7,184 bases of DNA from Rickettsiales bacterium (GCA_002715305.1 PAYV01000004.1:30551-37734), one strand, 5' to 3'. Shown: positions 1-7,120, counted from the first letter of the stretch. The notes: generated from the letters alone by a model not told the origin. Numbers and translations: made by a program.

Positions 1-980
1 CATCAAGAACATTAATTTTAAAGTTTTTTAATGCTATTGATAGTAAAGTAATTTTTACCTCATCTGGAACTGAATCAAATAATTTAATTTTAAAAAAAAT
101 CAAAAATATTGATTATTTTTTAACATCTTCTATAGAACACTATTCTGTTTTAAACGTTAGAGATGATTTTCAACTTATAAATGTAAATCCAGATGGTTTG
201 GTTGATCTTGAAGATCTTGAAAAAAAATTAAGAGAATTAAATTCGAAAAAATTTTTAATAAGTATTATGCTTGTCAATAATGAAAATGGTGTAATTCAAC
301 CAATTAAAGAAATATCTAAAATCGTAAAAAAATATGGTGGTTTCATCCACTGCGATGCTGCCCAAGCTATAGGTAAAATGAATATAAACTTTGACAAACT
401 TGGGATTGATTCAATGACATTGTCAAGTCATAAATTTGGAGGCCCCATAGGAGTTTCAGGATTGATAATAAAAAACCACATAAAAGTTGATGAGTTCTTA
501 AGTGGAGGTGATCAGGAGTATTCATTAAGATCAGGATCAGTTAATTTTATTTTGATACCTCCCTTTGCAAAAGCTTTAGAATATACAAAATCAGATGAAT
601 ACAAAGATAATTTGGCTAAAATATTTAATTGGAGAGAGTGGTTTGAAAACAATCTTAAGAAAATTGCTCAGAATGCAATAATTTTTGGCAAAAACGCTCC
701 AAGACTTGGAAATGTAACACAATTCTGTATTCCGGGTGTTCAATCTGAAAATATAATATTCTCTATGGATGTAGATAATATAATGGTTAGCTCAGGATCA
801 TCTTGTTCATCTAAAGTAAAAAAAGAATCACATGTCCTTAGAGCAATGAACTTTTCTAAACAAATCTCCTCTAATTCGATAAGAGTAAGTTGGGGCTGGA
901 AATCGAAAAAGGAAGAATTATCTATATTCTTAGATAAAATGAAAAAAATTGTATTATCATATAATAAAAAGGCTGCTTAG
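1..980 (+). CDS. NifS-family cysteine desulfurase paralogue, 5'-truncated by the window edge
   Basis: This is a pyridoxal-phosphate enzyme of the class V aminotransferase fold, expected to turn L-cysteine into alanine plus a protein-bound persulfide. The frame is open from position 3 to the TAG at 978-980 (325 residues), with no true start visible. The cofactor motif FTSSGTESNN (54-83) lies about 50 residues closer to the visible end than in IscS, so roughly that much is missing. Visible hallmarks are the His of IEHYSVL (138-140), NNENGVIQP, HCDAAQAIGK, the Schiff-base Lys in SSHKFGG (432-434), LRSGS, and the persulfide Cys in SSGSSCSS (804-806). It looks catalytically complete. It is clearly diverged from the adjacent IscS and lacks the IscS-type C-terminal tail ending in WAHH, part of the region that contacts IscU. 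The tail instead ends in a lysine-rich helix. I recall a similar extra desulfurase (spl1) beside iscS in Rickettsiales. Its sulfur acceptor cannot be told from the sequence. Confidence 0.9.
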   Translation, partial: SRTLILKFFNAIDSKVIFTSSGTESNNLILKKIKNIDYFLTSSIEHYSVLNVRDDFQLINVNPDGLVDLEDLEKKLRELNSKKFLISIMLVNNENGVIQPIKEISKIVKKYGGFIHCDAAQAIGKMNINFDKLGIDSMTLSSHKFGGPIGVSGLIIKNHIKVDEFLSGGDQEYSLRSGSVNFILIPPFAKALEYTKSDEYKDNLAKIFNWREWFENNLKKIAQNAIIFGKNAPRLGNVTQFCIPGVQSENIIFSMDVDNIMVSSGSSCSSKVKKESHVLRAMNFSKQISSNSIRVSWGWKSKKEELSIFLDKMKKIVLSYNKKAA

Positions 981-986
981 TTGGAG
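981..986 (+). promoter_or_regulatory. Ribosome binding site of iscS
   Basis: TTGGAG follows directly after the TAG of the upstream desulfurase and sits seven bases before the ATG at 994. It decides the iscS start. The same frame stays open back to an ATG at 949, but that would add 15 residues with no family match and overlap the upstream gene. Confidence 0.7.
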
Positions 987-993
987 ATACACT

Positions 994-2205
994 ATGAAAA
1001 AAAATATTTATTTTGATTATCAAGCTACAACACCAATTGATCCAAGAGTCTTAAAAAAGATGCTACCTTATTTTGGTGAAATTTTCGGTAACCCTCATTC
1101 TCGCAATCATTCGTATGGATGGGAAGCAGAAGAAGCCGTTGAAATTGCTAGAGAAGACGTTGCTAAATTGATTGGTGCTAATAAAAAAGAAATTATATTT
1201 ACATCAGGAGCAACAGAATCAAATAATTTAGCAATCAAAGGGGTTGCAGATTTTTACGGAGATAAAAGAAATCATATTATAACTTGCGTAACAGAACACA
1301 AATGTGTACTGGAATCTTGTAGACATCTCTCTGAAAAAGGTTTTAAAGTTACATATTTAAAAGTTAATAAAGATGGTTTGATTGATTTAGATGAACTTAA
1401 AAATAATATTACTGATAAAACATTAATTGTTTCCATAATGGGAGTTCATAACGAAATAGGAGTTATTCAACCACTTGAAAAAATTGGAAAAATATGTAGA
1501 GAAAACAACGTCTTCTTTCATACAGATTGTGCTCAAGCTATTGGAAAAATTCCTATTGATGTAAATCAAATGAATATTGATCTTATGAGTATTTCTGGGC
1601 ATAAAATTTACGGTCCTAAAGGTGTGGGAGCGCTTTTTGTGAGAAGAAAGCCGAGAGTTAGAATATCAGCAATGATGAGTGGAGGAGGCCAAGAAAGAGG
1701 TATGAGATCGGGTACATTGTCTCCAGCATTATGTGTAGGACTTGGAGAGTCTTGTAAAATATACTATAATGAAATGGAAAAGGAGAATAAAAGGTTAATT
1801 AAATTAAATCAAATGTTTTTAGATGGTATTAGAAACGCTTGTCCTGATATTTTTATGAATGGATCAGAAAAGCAAAGAGTTCCTGGAAACTTAAATTTAA
1901 GCTTTGCTTATGTCGAAGGCGAATCTTTAATGATGGGAATAAAAAACCTTGCAGTATCCTCTGGTTCTGCTTGCACTTCAGCTTCTCTTGAACCTTCATA
2001 TGTTTTAAAAGCACTTGGAGTTGAAGAAGAATTAGCGCATACTAGCTTAAGAATAGGTATTGGAAGATTTACTACTGAAAGTGATGTTAAAACAGCAGTA
2101 AAAAATATTGTTAATGAGGTAATTAGGCTCAGAAAATTAAGTCCTCTTTGGGAAATGGCTCAAGAAGGAGTTGATATTAGTAAAATTAAATGGGCCCACC
2201 ATTAA
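994..2205 (+). CDS. iscS: Cysteine desulfurase IscS
   Basis: Housekeeping cysteine desulfurase: a cytosolic PLP dimer that removes sulfur from L-cysteine and passes it as persulfide to IscU and to tRNA-thiolation partners. The protein has 403 residues, against 404 in E. coli, and is collinear with it throughout. Visible landmarks are FTSGATESNN at 69-78, the catalytic His101 in TEHKCVL, Asp178 and Gln181 around the cofactor, the Schiff-base Lys204 in SGHKIYGPKG, and the persulfide Cys327 in SSGSACTSASLEPS. The C-terminus SPLWEM...GVD...WAHH is diagnostic of true IscS and belongs to the IscU-docking region. One small deviation is VHNEIGV at 151-157, where E. coli has VNNEIGV. The start is fixed by the Shine-Dalgarno at 981-986. 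The gene begins 13 bases after the upstream desulfurase and 27 bases before iscU, consistent with cotranscription. Confidence 0.97.
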   Translation: MKKNIYFDYQATTPIDPRVLKKMLPYFGEIFGNPHSRNHSYGWEAEEAVEIAREDVAKLIGANKKEIIFTSGATESNNLAIKGVADFYGDKRNHIITCVTEHKCVLESCRHLSEKGFKVTYLKVNKDGLIDLDELKNNITDKTLIVSIMGVHNEIGVIQPLEKIGKICRENNVFFHTDCAQAIGKIPIDVNQMNIDLMSISGHKIYGPKGVGALFVRRKPRVRISAMMSGGGQERGMRSGTLSPALCVGLGESCKIYYNEMEKENKRLIKLNQMFLDGIRNACPDIFMNGSEKQRVPGNLNLSFAYVEGESLMMGIKNLAVSSGSACTSASLEPSYVLKALGVEEELAHTSLRIGIGRFTTESDVKTAVKNIVNEVIRLRKLSPLWEMAQEGVDISKIKWAHH

Positions 2206-2220
2206 CATAATATTGTAAGA

Positions 2221-2226
2221 AAGGAG
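2221..2226 (+). promoter_or_regulatory. Strong ribosome binding site of iscU
   Basis: AAGGAG lies six bases before the iscU ATG, in the 27-base gap after iscS. It is the best Shine-Dalgarno in the window. The genes downstream mostly start by overlap or close spacing with no clear site of their own, so the scaffold protein may be made in excess over the rest. Confidence 0.75.
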
Positions 2227-2232
2227 ATAGAA

Positions 2233-2616
2233 ATGGCTTACAGTAAAACACTATTAGAACATTACGAGAGACCCAAGAATGTTGGTTCTTTAGATAAGGA
2301 ATCTAGTGAAGTTGGTACCGGTTTGGTTGGTGCTCCTGCTTGTGGTGATGTAATGAAACTTCAAATAAAAGTTAATGACTCTGGTGTTATAGAGGACGCA
2401 AAGTTTAAAACTTTTGGTTGTGGTTCTGCAATTGCGTCAAGTTCTCTTATAACCGAGTGGGTTAAAGGTAAAAGTATTGATGAGGCTAATAGTATAAAAA
2501 ATACTGAAATTGCAAATCATTTAGCTCTGCCTCCTGTGAAAATTCATTGTTCTGTTCTAGCAGAAGATGCGATTAAAGCAGCTATAGCAGATTATAAAGA
2601 TAAAAATAAAAAATGA
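2233..2616 (+). CDS. iscU: Iron-sulfur cluster scaffold IscU
   Basis: Scaffold protein on which Fe-S clusters are first built before transfer to acceptor proteins. It takes sulfur from IscS and iron, and hands off its cluster through HscA/HscB. The protein has 127 residues and is very close to E. coli IscU (128). The three ligand cysteines are Cys37 (GAPACGD), Cys63 (FGCGSAIASSS) and Cys106 (KIHCS). Asp39, needed for cluster lability, and His105 are present. The chaperone-recognition motif LPPVK is intact at 99-103, matching the presence of hscA downstream. The TGA stop shares four bases (ATGA) with the iscA start, which predicts translational coupling. Confidence 0.98.
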   Translation: MAYSKTLLEHYERPKNVGSLDKESSEVGTGLVGAPACGDVMKLQIKVNDSGVIEDAKFKTFGCGSAIASSSLITEWVKGKSIDEANSIKNTEIANHLALPPVKIHCSVLAEDAIKAAIADYKDKNKK

Positions 2617-2936
2617 TTACTTTAACATCTTCAGCTTTAGGTCATCTAAGGAAACTACTTTCTTCTAGAGATAAAATTGCTAAAGGTATTAGGATTGGCG
2701 TTAATACTAGAGGATGTTCTGGACTTTCTTACACACTAGAATATGTTGATAATGAAGTTGAAGGTGATGAAGTTGTCAAATTTGATGATTTAAGTATTTT
2801 TATTGATCCAAAAGCATCATTTTACCTGATTGGAACTGAAATGGATTACGAAGAAAATGAACTTGAATCCGGCTTTAAGTTTAAAAACCCTAATGAAAAA
2901 GGGAGATGTGGCTGTGGAGAATCCTTTCATATTTAA
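2613..2936 (+). CDS. iscA: A-type Fe-S carrier protein IscA
   Basis: A-type carrier (HesB/IscA family) that binds iron or a cluster and delivers it to apo-proteins, notably in [4Fe-4S] maturation. The protein has 107 residues, the usual length. All three ligand cysteines are at the canonical positions: Cys35 in TRGCSGLSY, and Cys99 and Cys101 in GRCGCGESF near the C-terminus. The start overlaps the iscU stop by four bases and has no Shine-Dalgarno, so it probably relies on ribosomes finishing iscU. ErpA and SufA are close relatives; position between iscU and hscB favours IscA. Confidence 0.95.
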   Translation: MITLTSSALGHLRKLLSSRDKIAKGIRIGVNTRGCSGLSYTLEYVDNEVEGDEVVKFDDLSIFIDPKASFYLIGTEMDYEENELESGFKFKNPNEKGRCGCGESFHI

Positions 2937-2954
2937 GATTTTGATATACAATAA

Positions 2955-3536
2955 ATGAATGATGATGGGACAATGGCTGGATCTGAAGATCTAGTAGAAT
3001 TCTGTAAAAAACATAAATTAAATATATCATCAATTAAGGAGTTAACTAAAATCGACCCCTTTGAACTTTTTGATATAGAAAAAGGTATAAAAATTGATAA
3101 TGAGTTACTTGAAGAAAAACTCTTAAGACTTCAGTCTAAGTTTCATCCTGATAGATTTATTAATAGTTCTGAAGATGAGAAGTCGTTCTCGCACAATTTA
3201 TCATCAAAAATAAATGAATCATATAATATATTATTAGATAATGTTTCAAGAATAAACCTTATGCTAAAAAATCATGGGTACAAAATAAGTGAAGACAGTA
3301 AATCATTTGAAGATAAAAGTGTTCTTATAGAAATAATGGATTTACAAAGTGAGTGTCTGTTATTAGATACAGTCGAGCAAAAAAATACTATGATAAAAAA
3401 GATAAACAAGATTATTAATCAAACTATTGAAGAAATATTTAAAAACTTTAATTTGAAGCAATATGTGGATGTTTACAAATTAAACATTAAATTATCATAT
3501 TTAGAAAAAATGAAAAAAAATCTTAAAGATAGTTAA
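2955..3536 (+). CDS. hscB: J-domain co-chaperone HscB, with extended N-terminus
   Basis: J-protein that brings IscU to HscA and stimulates HscA ATPase. The J domain starts near residue 34 (DPFELFDIEKG) and holds the essential HPD motif at 64-66 in SKFHPDRF. The C-terminal helical domain, from about residue 115, should bind IscU; its helix VLIEIMDLQSE resembles the family pattern only loosely. At 193 residues it is longer than E. coli HscB (171), because about 33 residues precede the J domain where E. coli has almost none. The extension has one Cys and no CxxC pairs, unlike the zinc-binding N-terminus of eukaryotic HSC20. A stop codon at 2952-2954 makes 2955 the earliest possible start; ATG 2973 is an alternative giving 187 residues. 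Neither has a clear Shine-Dalgarno. The gene lies 18 bases after iscA and 7 before hscA. Confidence 0.9.
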   Translation: MNDDGTMAGSEDLVEFCKKHKLNISSIKELTKIDPFELFDIEKGIKIDNELLEEKLLRLQSKFHPDRFINSSEDEKSFSHNLSSKINESYNILLDNVSRINLMLKNHGYKISEDSKSFEDKSVLIEIMDLQSECLLLDTVEQKNTMIKKINKIINQTIEEIFKNFNLKQYVDVYKLNIKLSYLEKMKKNLKDS

Positions 3537-3543
3537 TAATATT

Positions 3544-5352
3544 ATGAGTTTAATAAAAATAAAAGAACCTGATTCTAAGAATGAAAAAACTGAATTTGGT
3601 TGCATAGGATTAGATTTTGGAACTACAAACTCAGTTTGTTCAATTAAAATTAAAAATAAGGTTGAATTTATAAAAGATAAAAATGAGAATATTCTAATTC
3701 CTTCAGTAGTGTTGTTCGATGATCAAAAAAAAGTTGCTGGGAACAATGCAATAAACATTGATAAAGATCTTAATTCTATCAAATCAATAAAAAGAAACTT
3801 TACTGAGAACTTTGATGAGAATATTTATTTAGATAACAAAGGAAAAAAAATTTCTTCTGTAGATATAGCAACTGAAATTTTTAAACATTTAAAAGAAAAT
3901 TGCGATAATTTCTTAAAAAATAAAATTCATGATTGTGTTTTAACAGTTCCCGCTTACTTTGATGAAAAAGCTAGATCAGGAATAATGAGATCTGCTTTTA
4001 TGTCTGGCTTTAATGTAAAAAGACTTATCAATGAACCAACAGCAGCCGCATTTGCATATGGATTAGAAAAAAATAAAAGGGGTACTTATTTTATTTATGA
4101 CCTTGGAGGAGGTACCTTTGATGTTTCAGTTTTAAAATTGTCAGATGGAATTTTTAAGGTAATAGGGTCTGGCGGTGATTCAAAATTAGGTGGAGATGAT
4201 TTTGATAAAGTTTTTGCTGAGAAGATTTTAAAGGATTTCTTCAATGAAAGTTTTTCAAAAATTTCTATTAAAGATCAAAGGCGTACTTTAAATAAATGTA
4301 AGCTCTTAAAAGAGAAAATAAGTGATAAGGAATTTTTTAATGAAACCTTTGTTATTAACAATTTTTCAAAAAAATTAAAAATTACCTCAAATTTATTTAA
4401 TTCTGCAGTCGATTACCTTATAGATAAAACTTTAGAGATTTCTGATAGATTATTAACTGAATGTAATCTTGAATCAAAATCTATTGATGGATTCATTTTA
4501 GTAGGGGGATCAACTCGTCTCAAAAGAATTGAAGAAAAGATTAAAAAAAAATTTGGAATTAAAATATTTAATAATATCAACCCTGATCTAGTAGTTTCAG
4601 TTGGTGCATCTCTTCACGGATATGAACTACTTAACGGATCAAAAAATTTGCTACTTGACGTAACGCCTTTATCCCTTGGTATTGAAACTATGGGAGGACT
4701 AATGGAAAAAATTATATCACGAAATTCTTCAATTCCATGTGTAAAAGAACAGAGTTTTACTACACATGAAAATGGTCAGACAGCAATTAAAATTAATATA
4801 CTTCAAGGAGAAAGAGAAACAATTGAACATAATAGGAGCTTAGGAGAATTTATACTTACTGGTTTAGAACCAAAACCTGCTGGTGTTCCAAGAATAAATG
4901 TTAGGTTTTCTCTAGATGCAGACGGTATTTTATTTGTTTCTGCAAATGATGAAAACTCTTCTAATGAAAGTAATTTAGTTGTAAAAGCTGATAAAAACCT
5001 GTCAATTGATGAGATGAGAAGAATTGTAGAATCTAGTATTGCTAATGCAAAAAACGATATGAATGAAAGAATGAATATAGAAGCAAAGATTAAAGGTCGT
5101 AAAGCAATAAATGAAATTGAATCTGTAAAAGATGAGTTGCAAATATTATGTAATAATGATGAATTAAAAGAAATTATGAATCTATTAAAAGAATTAAATG
5201 ATATTATTTTGTCTTCTGATATAAATTCAGATGCTATCAATGACTTGACTGATAAATTAAATGAAAGTACAAAAAGATTTGCCCAAAAAAAAATCGAAAA
5301 AGATTTTTCACAAATGGTAGGTAAAGACTTAAAAGGAATAGAAAAAGTTTAA
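3544..5352 (+). CDS. hscA: Hsp70-type chaperone HscA, specific for IscU
   Basis: Specialised Hsp70 that binds the LPPVK motif of IscU and, using ATP with HscB, promotes cluster release to acceptors. The protein has 602 residues (E. coli 616). The nucleotide-binding domain spans about 20-368: phosphate 1 motif GLDFGTTNS at 22-30, INEPTAAAFAYG at 162-173, phosphate 2 motif DLGGGTFDVS at 186-195, GGDSKLGGDDFD at 210-221, and the adenosine motif LVGGSTRL at 319-326. The interdomain linker LLLDVTPLS is at 369-377, followed by the substrate-binding beta domain and a helical, lysine- and asparagine-rich lid. GGDSKLGGDDFD resembles HscA (GGDSALGGDDFD) more than DnaK. Genomic position between hscB and fdx supports HscA over DnaK. 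fdx begins one base after the stop. Confidence 0.96.
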   Translation: MSLIKIKEPDSKNEKTEFGCIGLDFGTTNSVCSIKIKNKVEFIKDKNENILIPSVVLFDDQKKVAGNNAINIDKDLNSIKSIKRNFTENFDENIYLDNKGKKISSVDIATEIFKHLKENCDNFLKNKIHDCVLTVPAYFDEKARSGIMRSAFMSGFNVKRLINEPTAAAFAYGLEKNKRGTYFIYDLGGGTFDVSVLKLSDGIFKVIGSGGDSKLGGDDFDKVFAEKILKDFFNESFSKISIKDQRRTLNKCKLLKEKISDKEFFNETFVINNFSKKLKITSNLFNSAVDYLIDKTLEISDRLLTECNLESKSIDGFILVGGSTRLKRIEEKIKKKFGIKIFNNINPDLVVSVGASLHGYELLNGSKNLLLDVTPLSLGIETMGGLMEKIISRNSSIPCVKEQSFTTHENGQTAIKINILQGERETIEHNRSLGEFILTGLEPKPAGVPRINVRFSLDADGILFVSANDENSSNESNLVVKADKNLSIDEMRRIVESSIANAKNDMNERMNIEAKIKGRKAINEIESVKDELQILCNNDELKEIMNLLKELNDIILSSDINSDAINDLTDKLNESTKRFAQKKIEKDFSQMVGKDLKGIEKV

Positions 5353-5353
5353 C

Positions 5354-5683
5354 ATGACAAAAATTATTTTTATAGAAGATGGTAAAGAAAAGACTGTTGA
5401 AGCACAAAATGGCTTATCAATTCTGGAAGTAGCACATAACAATGGAATTAACCTTGAAGGTGCTTGTGAAGGATCGCTTGCATGCTCTACTTGTCATGTT
5501 GTTGTAGAAAAAAAGTTTTTTGATGAACTTCCTGAACCTAGTGAGGAAGAAGAAGATATGCTTGATTTAGCTTGGGGACTAACACATACATCAAGATTAG
5601 GCTGTCAGATAATAATCGATGAGAAACTTGAAGGAATGAAAGTAACAGTTCCTAGTGGTACTAGAAATATGAGTGTGGAATAA
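5354..5683 (+). CDS. fdx: [2Fe-2S] ferredoxin of the ISC system, adrenodoxin type
   Basis: Small electron carrier that supplies reducing equivalents for cluster building on IscU, probably to reduce the persulfide sulfur. The protein has 109 residues. The [2Fe-2S] ligands are Cys38, Cys44 and Cys47 in ACEGSLACSTCH, plus Cys84 in SRLGCQI, the adrenodoxin-type C-x5-C-x2-C...C spacing. The acidic stretch EPSEEEEDMLD at 61-71 matches the partner-binding region of this family. ACEGSLACSTCH is closer to mitochondrial and alphaproteobacterial ferredoxins than to E. coli Fdx (ACEKSCACTTCH), a useful taxonomic hint. The TAA stop shares one base with the iscX start (TAATG). No well-placed Shine-Dalgarno is seen; AAGGA at 5333-5337 is too far from the ATG. 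Confidence 0.96.
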   Translation: MTKIIFIEDGKEKTVEAQNGLSILEVAHNNGINLEGACEGSLACSTCHVVVEKKFFDELPEPSEEEEDMLDLAWGLTHTSRLGCQIIIDEKLEGMKVTVPSGTRNMSVE

Positions 5684-5883
5684 TGGGTTTAAAATGGTCT
5701 GATGTTGTTGACATAGCAATTTTATTAGAGGAAAACTATCCAGAAAAAGATAATGTCAATTTAAGGTTTACTGATTTGCATGAATGGATTGTTAAACTTC
5801 CGGATTTTTCTGATAACCCTGAAGAATCAAACGAGAAAATATTGGAAGCAATTCAAATGGCATGGATTGATGAAAGAGACTAA
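5683..5883 (+). CDS. iscX: IscX (YfhJ), small acidic modulator of IscS
   Basis: Small acidic protein that binds IscS and iron and tunes the rate of cluster assembly, acting as a frataxin-like regulator or iron adaptor in E. coli. The protein has 66 residues, the same as E. coli IscX, and matches it from end to end: MGLKWSD at the start, RFTDLHEWI at 28-36, LPDFSDNPEESNEKILEAI in the middle, and a final helix ending MAWIDERD. The conserved acidic patch is intact. It starts on the last base of the fdx stop (TAATG) and its own stop ends directly before the mnmA ATG, so all three genes should be translated from one message. Confidence 0.95.
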   Translation: MGLKWSDVVDIAILLEENYPEKDNVNLRFTDLHEWIVKLPDFSDNPEESNEKILEAIQMAWIDERD

Positions 5884-7053
5884 ATGAATATAGATTTTAC
5901 TGATTTTAAAGAAAAAAATGATTTGCCTAACAAAGCTGTAAGAGTAGTTGTAGCTATGTCTGGTGGTGTTGATTCGTCAGTTGCTGCAGCATTAATGGTG
6001 AAAGCAGGATTTGAAGTTATTGGTGTTACCATGAAACTGTATGATGATAAAAGAAAAAAAGCAACTAGCAAAACTTGCTGTACTGGAGTTGATATTTCAG
6101 ATGCACAAGAAGTTGCAAAATCATTAAGAATAAAACATTATGTTTTGGATTACCAAGATACTTTTAGAAAAGAGGTTATTAATGACTTTATTAATAGCTA
6201 TGAAAATGGGTCAACACCAATTCCATGTATAAAATGTAATCAAACAGTAAAATTTACAGATTTAATACAGTTTACTAAATCCGTAAATAGCGAAATTTTA
6301 GTTACTGGGCACTATGTAAAAAGATTGAATATTGATGGAGATACAATCCTCTATCAGGCTAATGATTTAGATAAAGATCAGAGCTATTTTTTATTTTCAA
6401 CTACTAAAGATCAACTAAAGTTTCTTCGTTTTCCTTTAGGTCATTATAAAAAAACAGAAATCAGGAAATTTGCTAAATATTTTAAATTGAATAATTCAGA
6501 AAAAGCAGATAGTCAGGATATTTGTTTTATCCCAAATGGTGATTATAAAGATTTCTTAAAAAATAAATTAAAGAAATCTCAATCTAATAGTGGCCCAATA
6601 ATAAATAGTTTTGATCAAGTTATTGGGAAACATGATGGTATTTATAGATATACAATTGGTCAAAGAAAAGGGATAGGAGTAGGGGGTATAAAAGGTAATA
6701 ATAAGCATGAACCGTTGTATGTTTTGGAAATTGATAAAAAAACAAATACGATTAAAGTAGGTTCAAAAAAAGATTTAGAAAAATATAAAATATATTTGAA
6801 TAATATTCATTTAATAGGTGACATTGATAAAGATCAATTAAATGTTGATATTAAACTTAGATCGTCTCAAAAGAAAATGAATGCAAAAATTAATTTATCC
6901 AAAAAAAGTAGTAATGCTATTGTAGAACTTAATCATCCAGCCTACGGTGTTTCTCCTGGCCAAGCATGTGTTTTTTATAAAAAAAATAAATTACTTGGCG
7001 GTGGTTGGATAGTTGCAGCTGAAAAGAATGCAAACAAAACTTTGGCGGAGTAG
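5884..7053 (+). CDS. mnmA: tRNA-specific 2-thiouridylase MnmA (TrmU)
   Basis: ATP-dependent enzyme that puts the 2-thio group on wobble uridine 34 of tRNA-Lys, -Glu and -Gln, using persulfide sulfur that originates from a cysteine desulfurase. The protein has 389 residues (E. coli 368). The PP-loop SGGVDSS is at 26-32. The catalytic nucleophile is Cys118 in PCIKCNQTVKF, and the partner cysteine is Cys214 in SQDICFI. Also visible are TGHYVKR at 141-147, KDQSYFLF at 164-171, YTIGQRKGIGVGG at 256-268, and the C-terminal beta-barrel motifs YGVSPGQACVFY and LGGGWI. The 20-odd residues before the PP-loop end in RVVVAMSGG, as I recall for alphaproteobacterial MnmA. The ATG follows the iscX stop with no gap. 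The TAG stop lies inside the downstream tRNA: the last two sense codons and the last base of the codon before them double as tRNA acceptor stem. Confidence 0.96.
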   Translation: MNIDFTDFKEKNDLPNKAVRVVVAMSGGVDSSVAAALMVKAGFEVIGVTMKLYDDKRKKATSKTCCTGVDISDAQEVAKSLRIKHYVLDYQDTFRKEVINDFINSYENGSTPIPCIKCNQTVKFTDLIQFTKSVNSEILVTGHYVKRLNIDGDTILYQANDLDKDQSYFLFSTTKDQLKFLRFPLGHYKKTEIRKFAKYFKLNNSEKADSQDICFIPNGDYKDFLKNKLKKSQSNSGPIINSFDQVIGKHDGIYRYTIGQRKGIGVGGIKGNNKHEPLYVLEIDKKTNTIKVGSKKDLEKYKIYLNNIHLIGDIDKDQLNVDIKLRSSQKKMNAKINLSKKSSNAIVELNHPAYGVSPGQACVFYKKNKLLGGGWIVAAEKNANKTLAE

Positions 7054-7120
7054 CTCAGGTGGTTAGAGCAGCGGAATCATAATCCGCGTGTCGGGGGTTC
7101 AAGTCCCTCCTCCGCTACCA
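7044..7120 (+). tRNA. tRNA-Met, anticodon CAU (probably elongator type), CCA encoded
   Basis: A full cloverleaf of 77 bases can be folded by eye. The acceptor stem is 7044-7050 with 7110-7116, with a G1:U72 wobble at the end. The D stem is GCTC/GAGC, and the anticodon stem is GCGGA/TCCGC around the loop ATCATAA, giving anticodon CAT at 7078-7080. The variable loop is GTGTC, the T stem is GGGGG/CCCTC with loop TTCAAGT, the discriminator base is A, and CCA is encoded at 7118-7120. The sequence is of the type I recall for alphaproteobacterial elongator tRNA-Met. It does not look like an initiator, because the anticodon stem lacks the three consecutive G:C pairs next to the loop. A lysidine-modified tRNA-Ile2 also has a CAU anticodon and is not fully excluded. 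The first ten bases overlap the end of mnmA, and no separate promoter is visible. Confidence 0.95.

Noticed and set aside
198..980. A shorter desulfurase gene starting at TTG 198
   Set aside because: The same frame is open back to position 3 and codes for conserved desulfurase motifs (FTSSGTESNN, IEHYSVL) before 198, so the true start is outside the window.
949..993. iscS starting at ATG 949
   Set aside because: The extra 15 residues match nothing in the family and overlap the upstream gene; ATG 994 has a well-placed ribosome site and gives the usual IscS N-terminus.
4803..5240. Open frame of 145 codons on the minus strand within hscA
   Set aside because: It lies antisense to the conserved substrate-binding part of HscA, is rich in Ser, Ile and Phe as expected from the complement of AT-rich coding sequence, and shows no recognisable domain.
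5880..6071. Open frame of 63 codons on the minus strand over the start of mnmA
   Set aside because: It is antisense to the highly conserved PP-loop region of MnmA and has no family resemblance or independent support.
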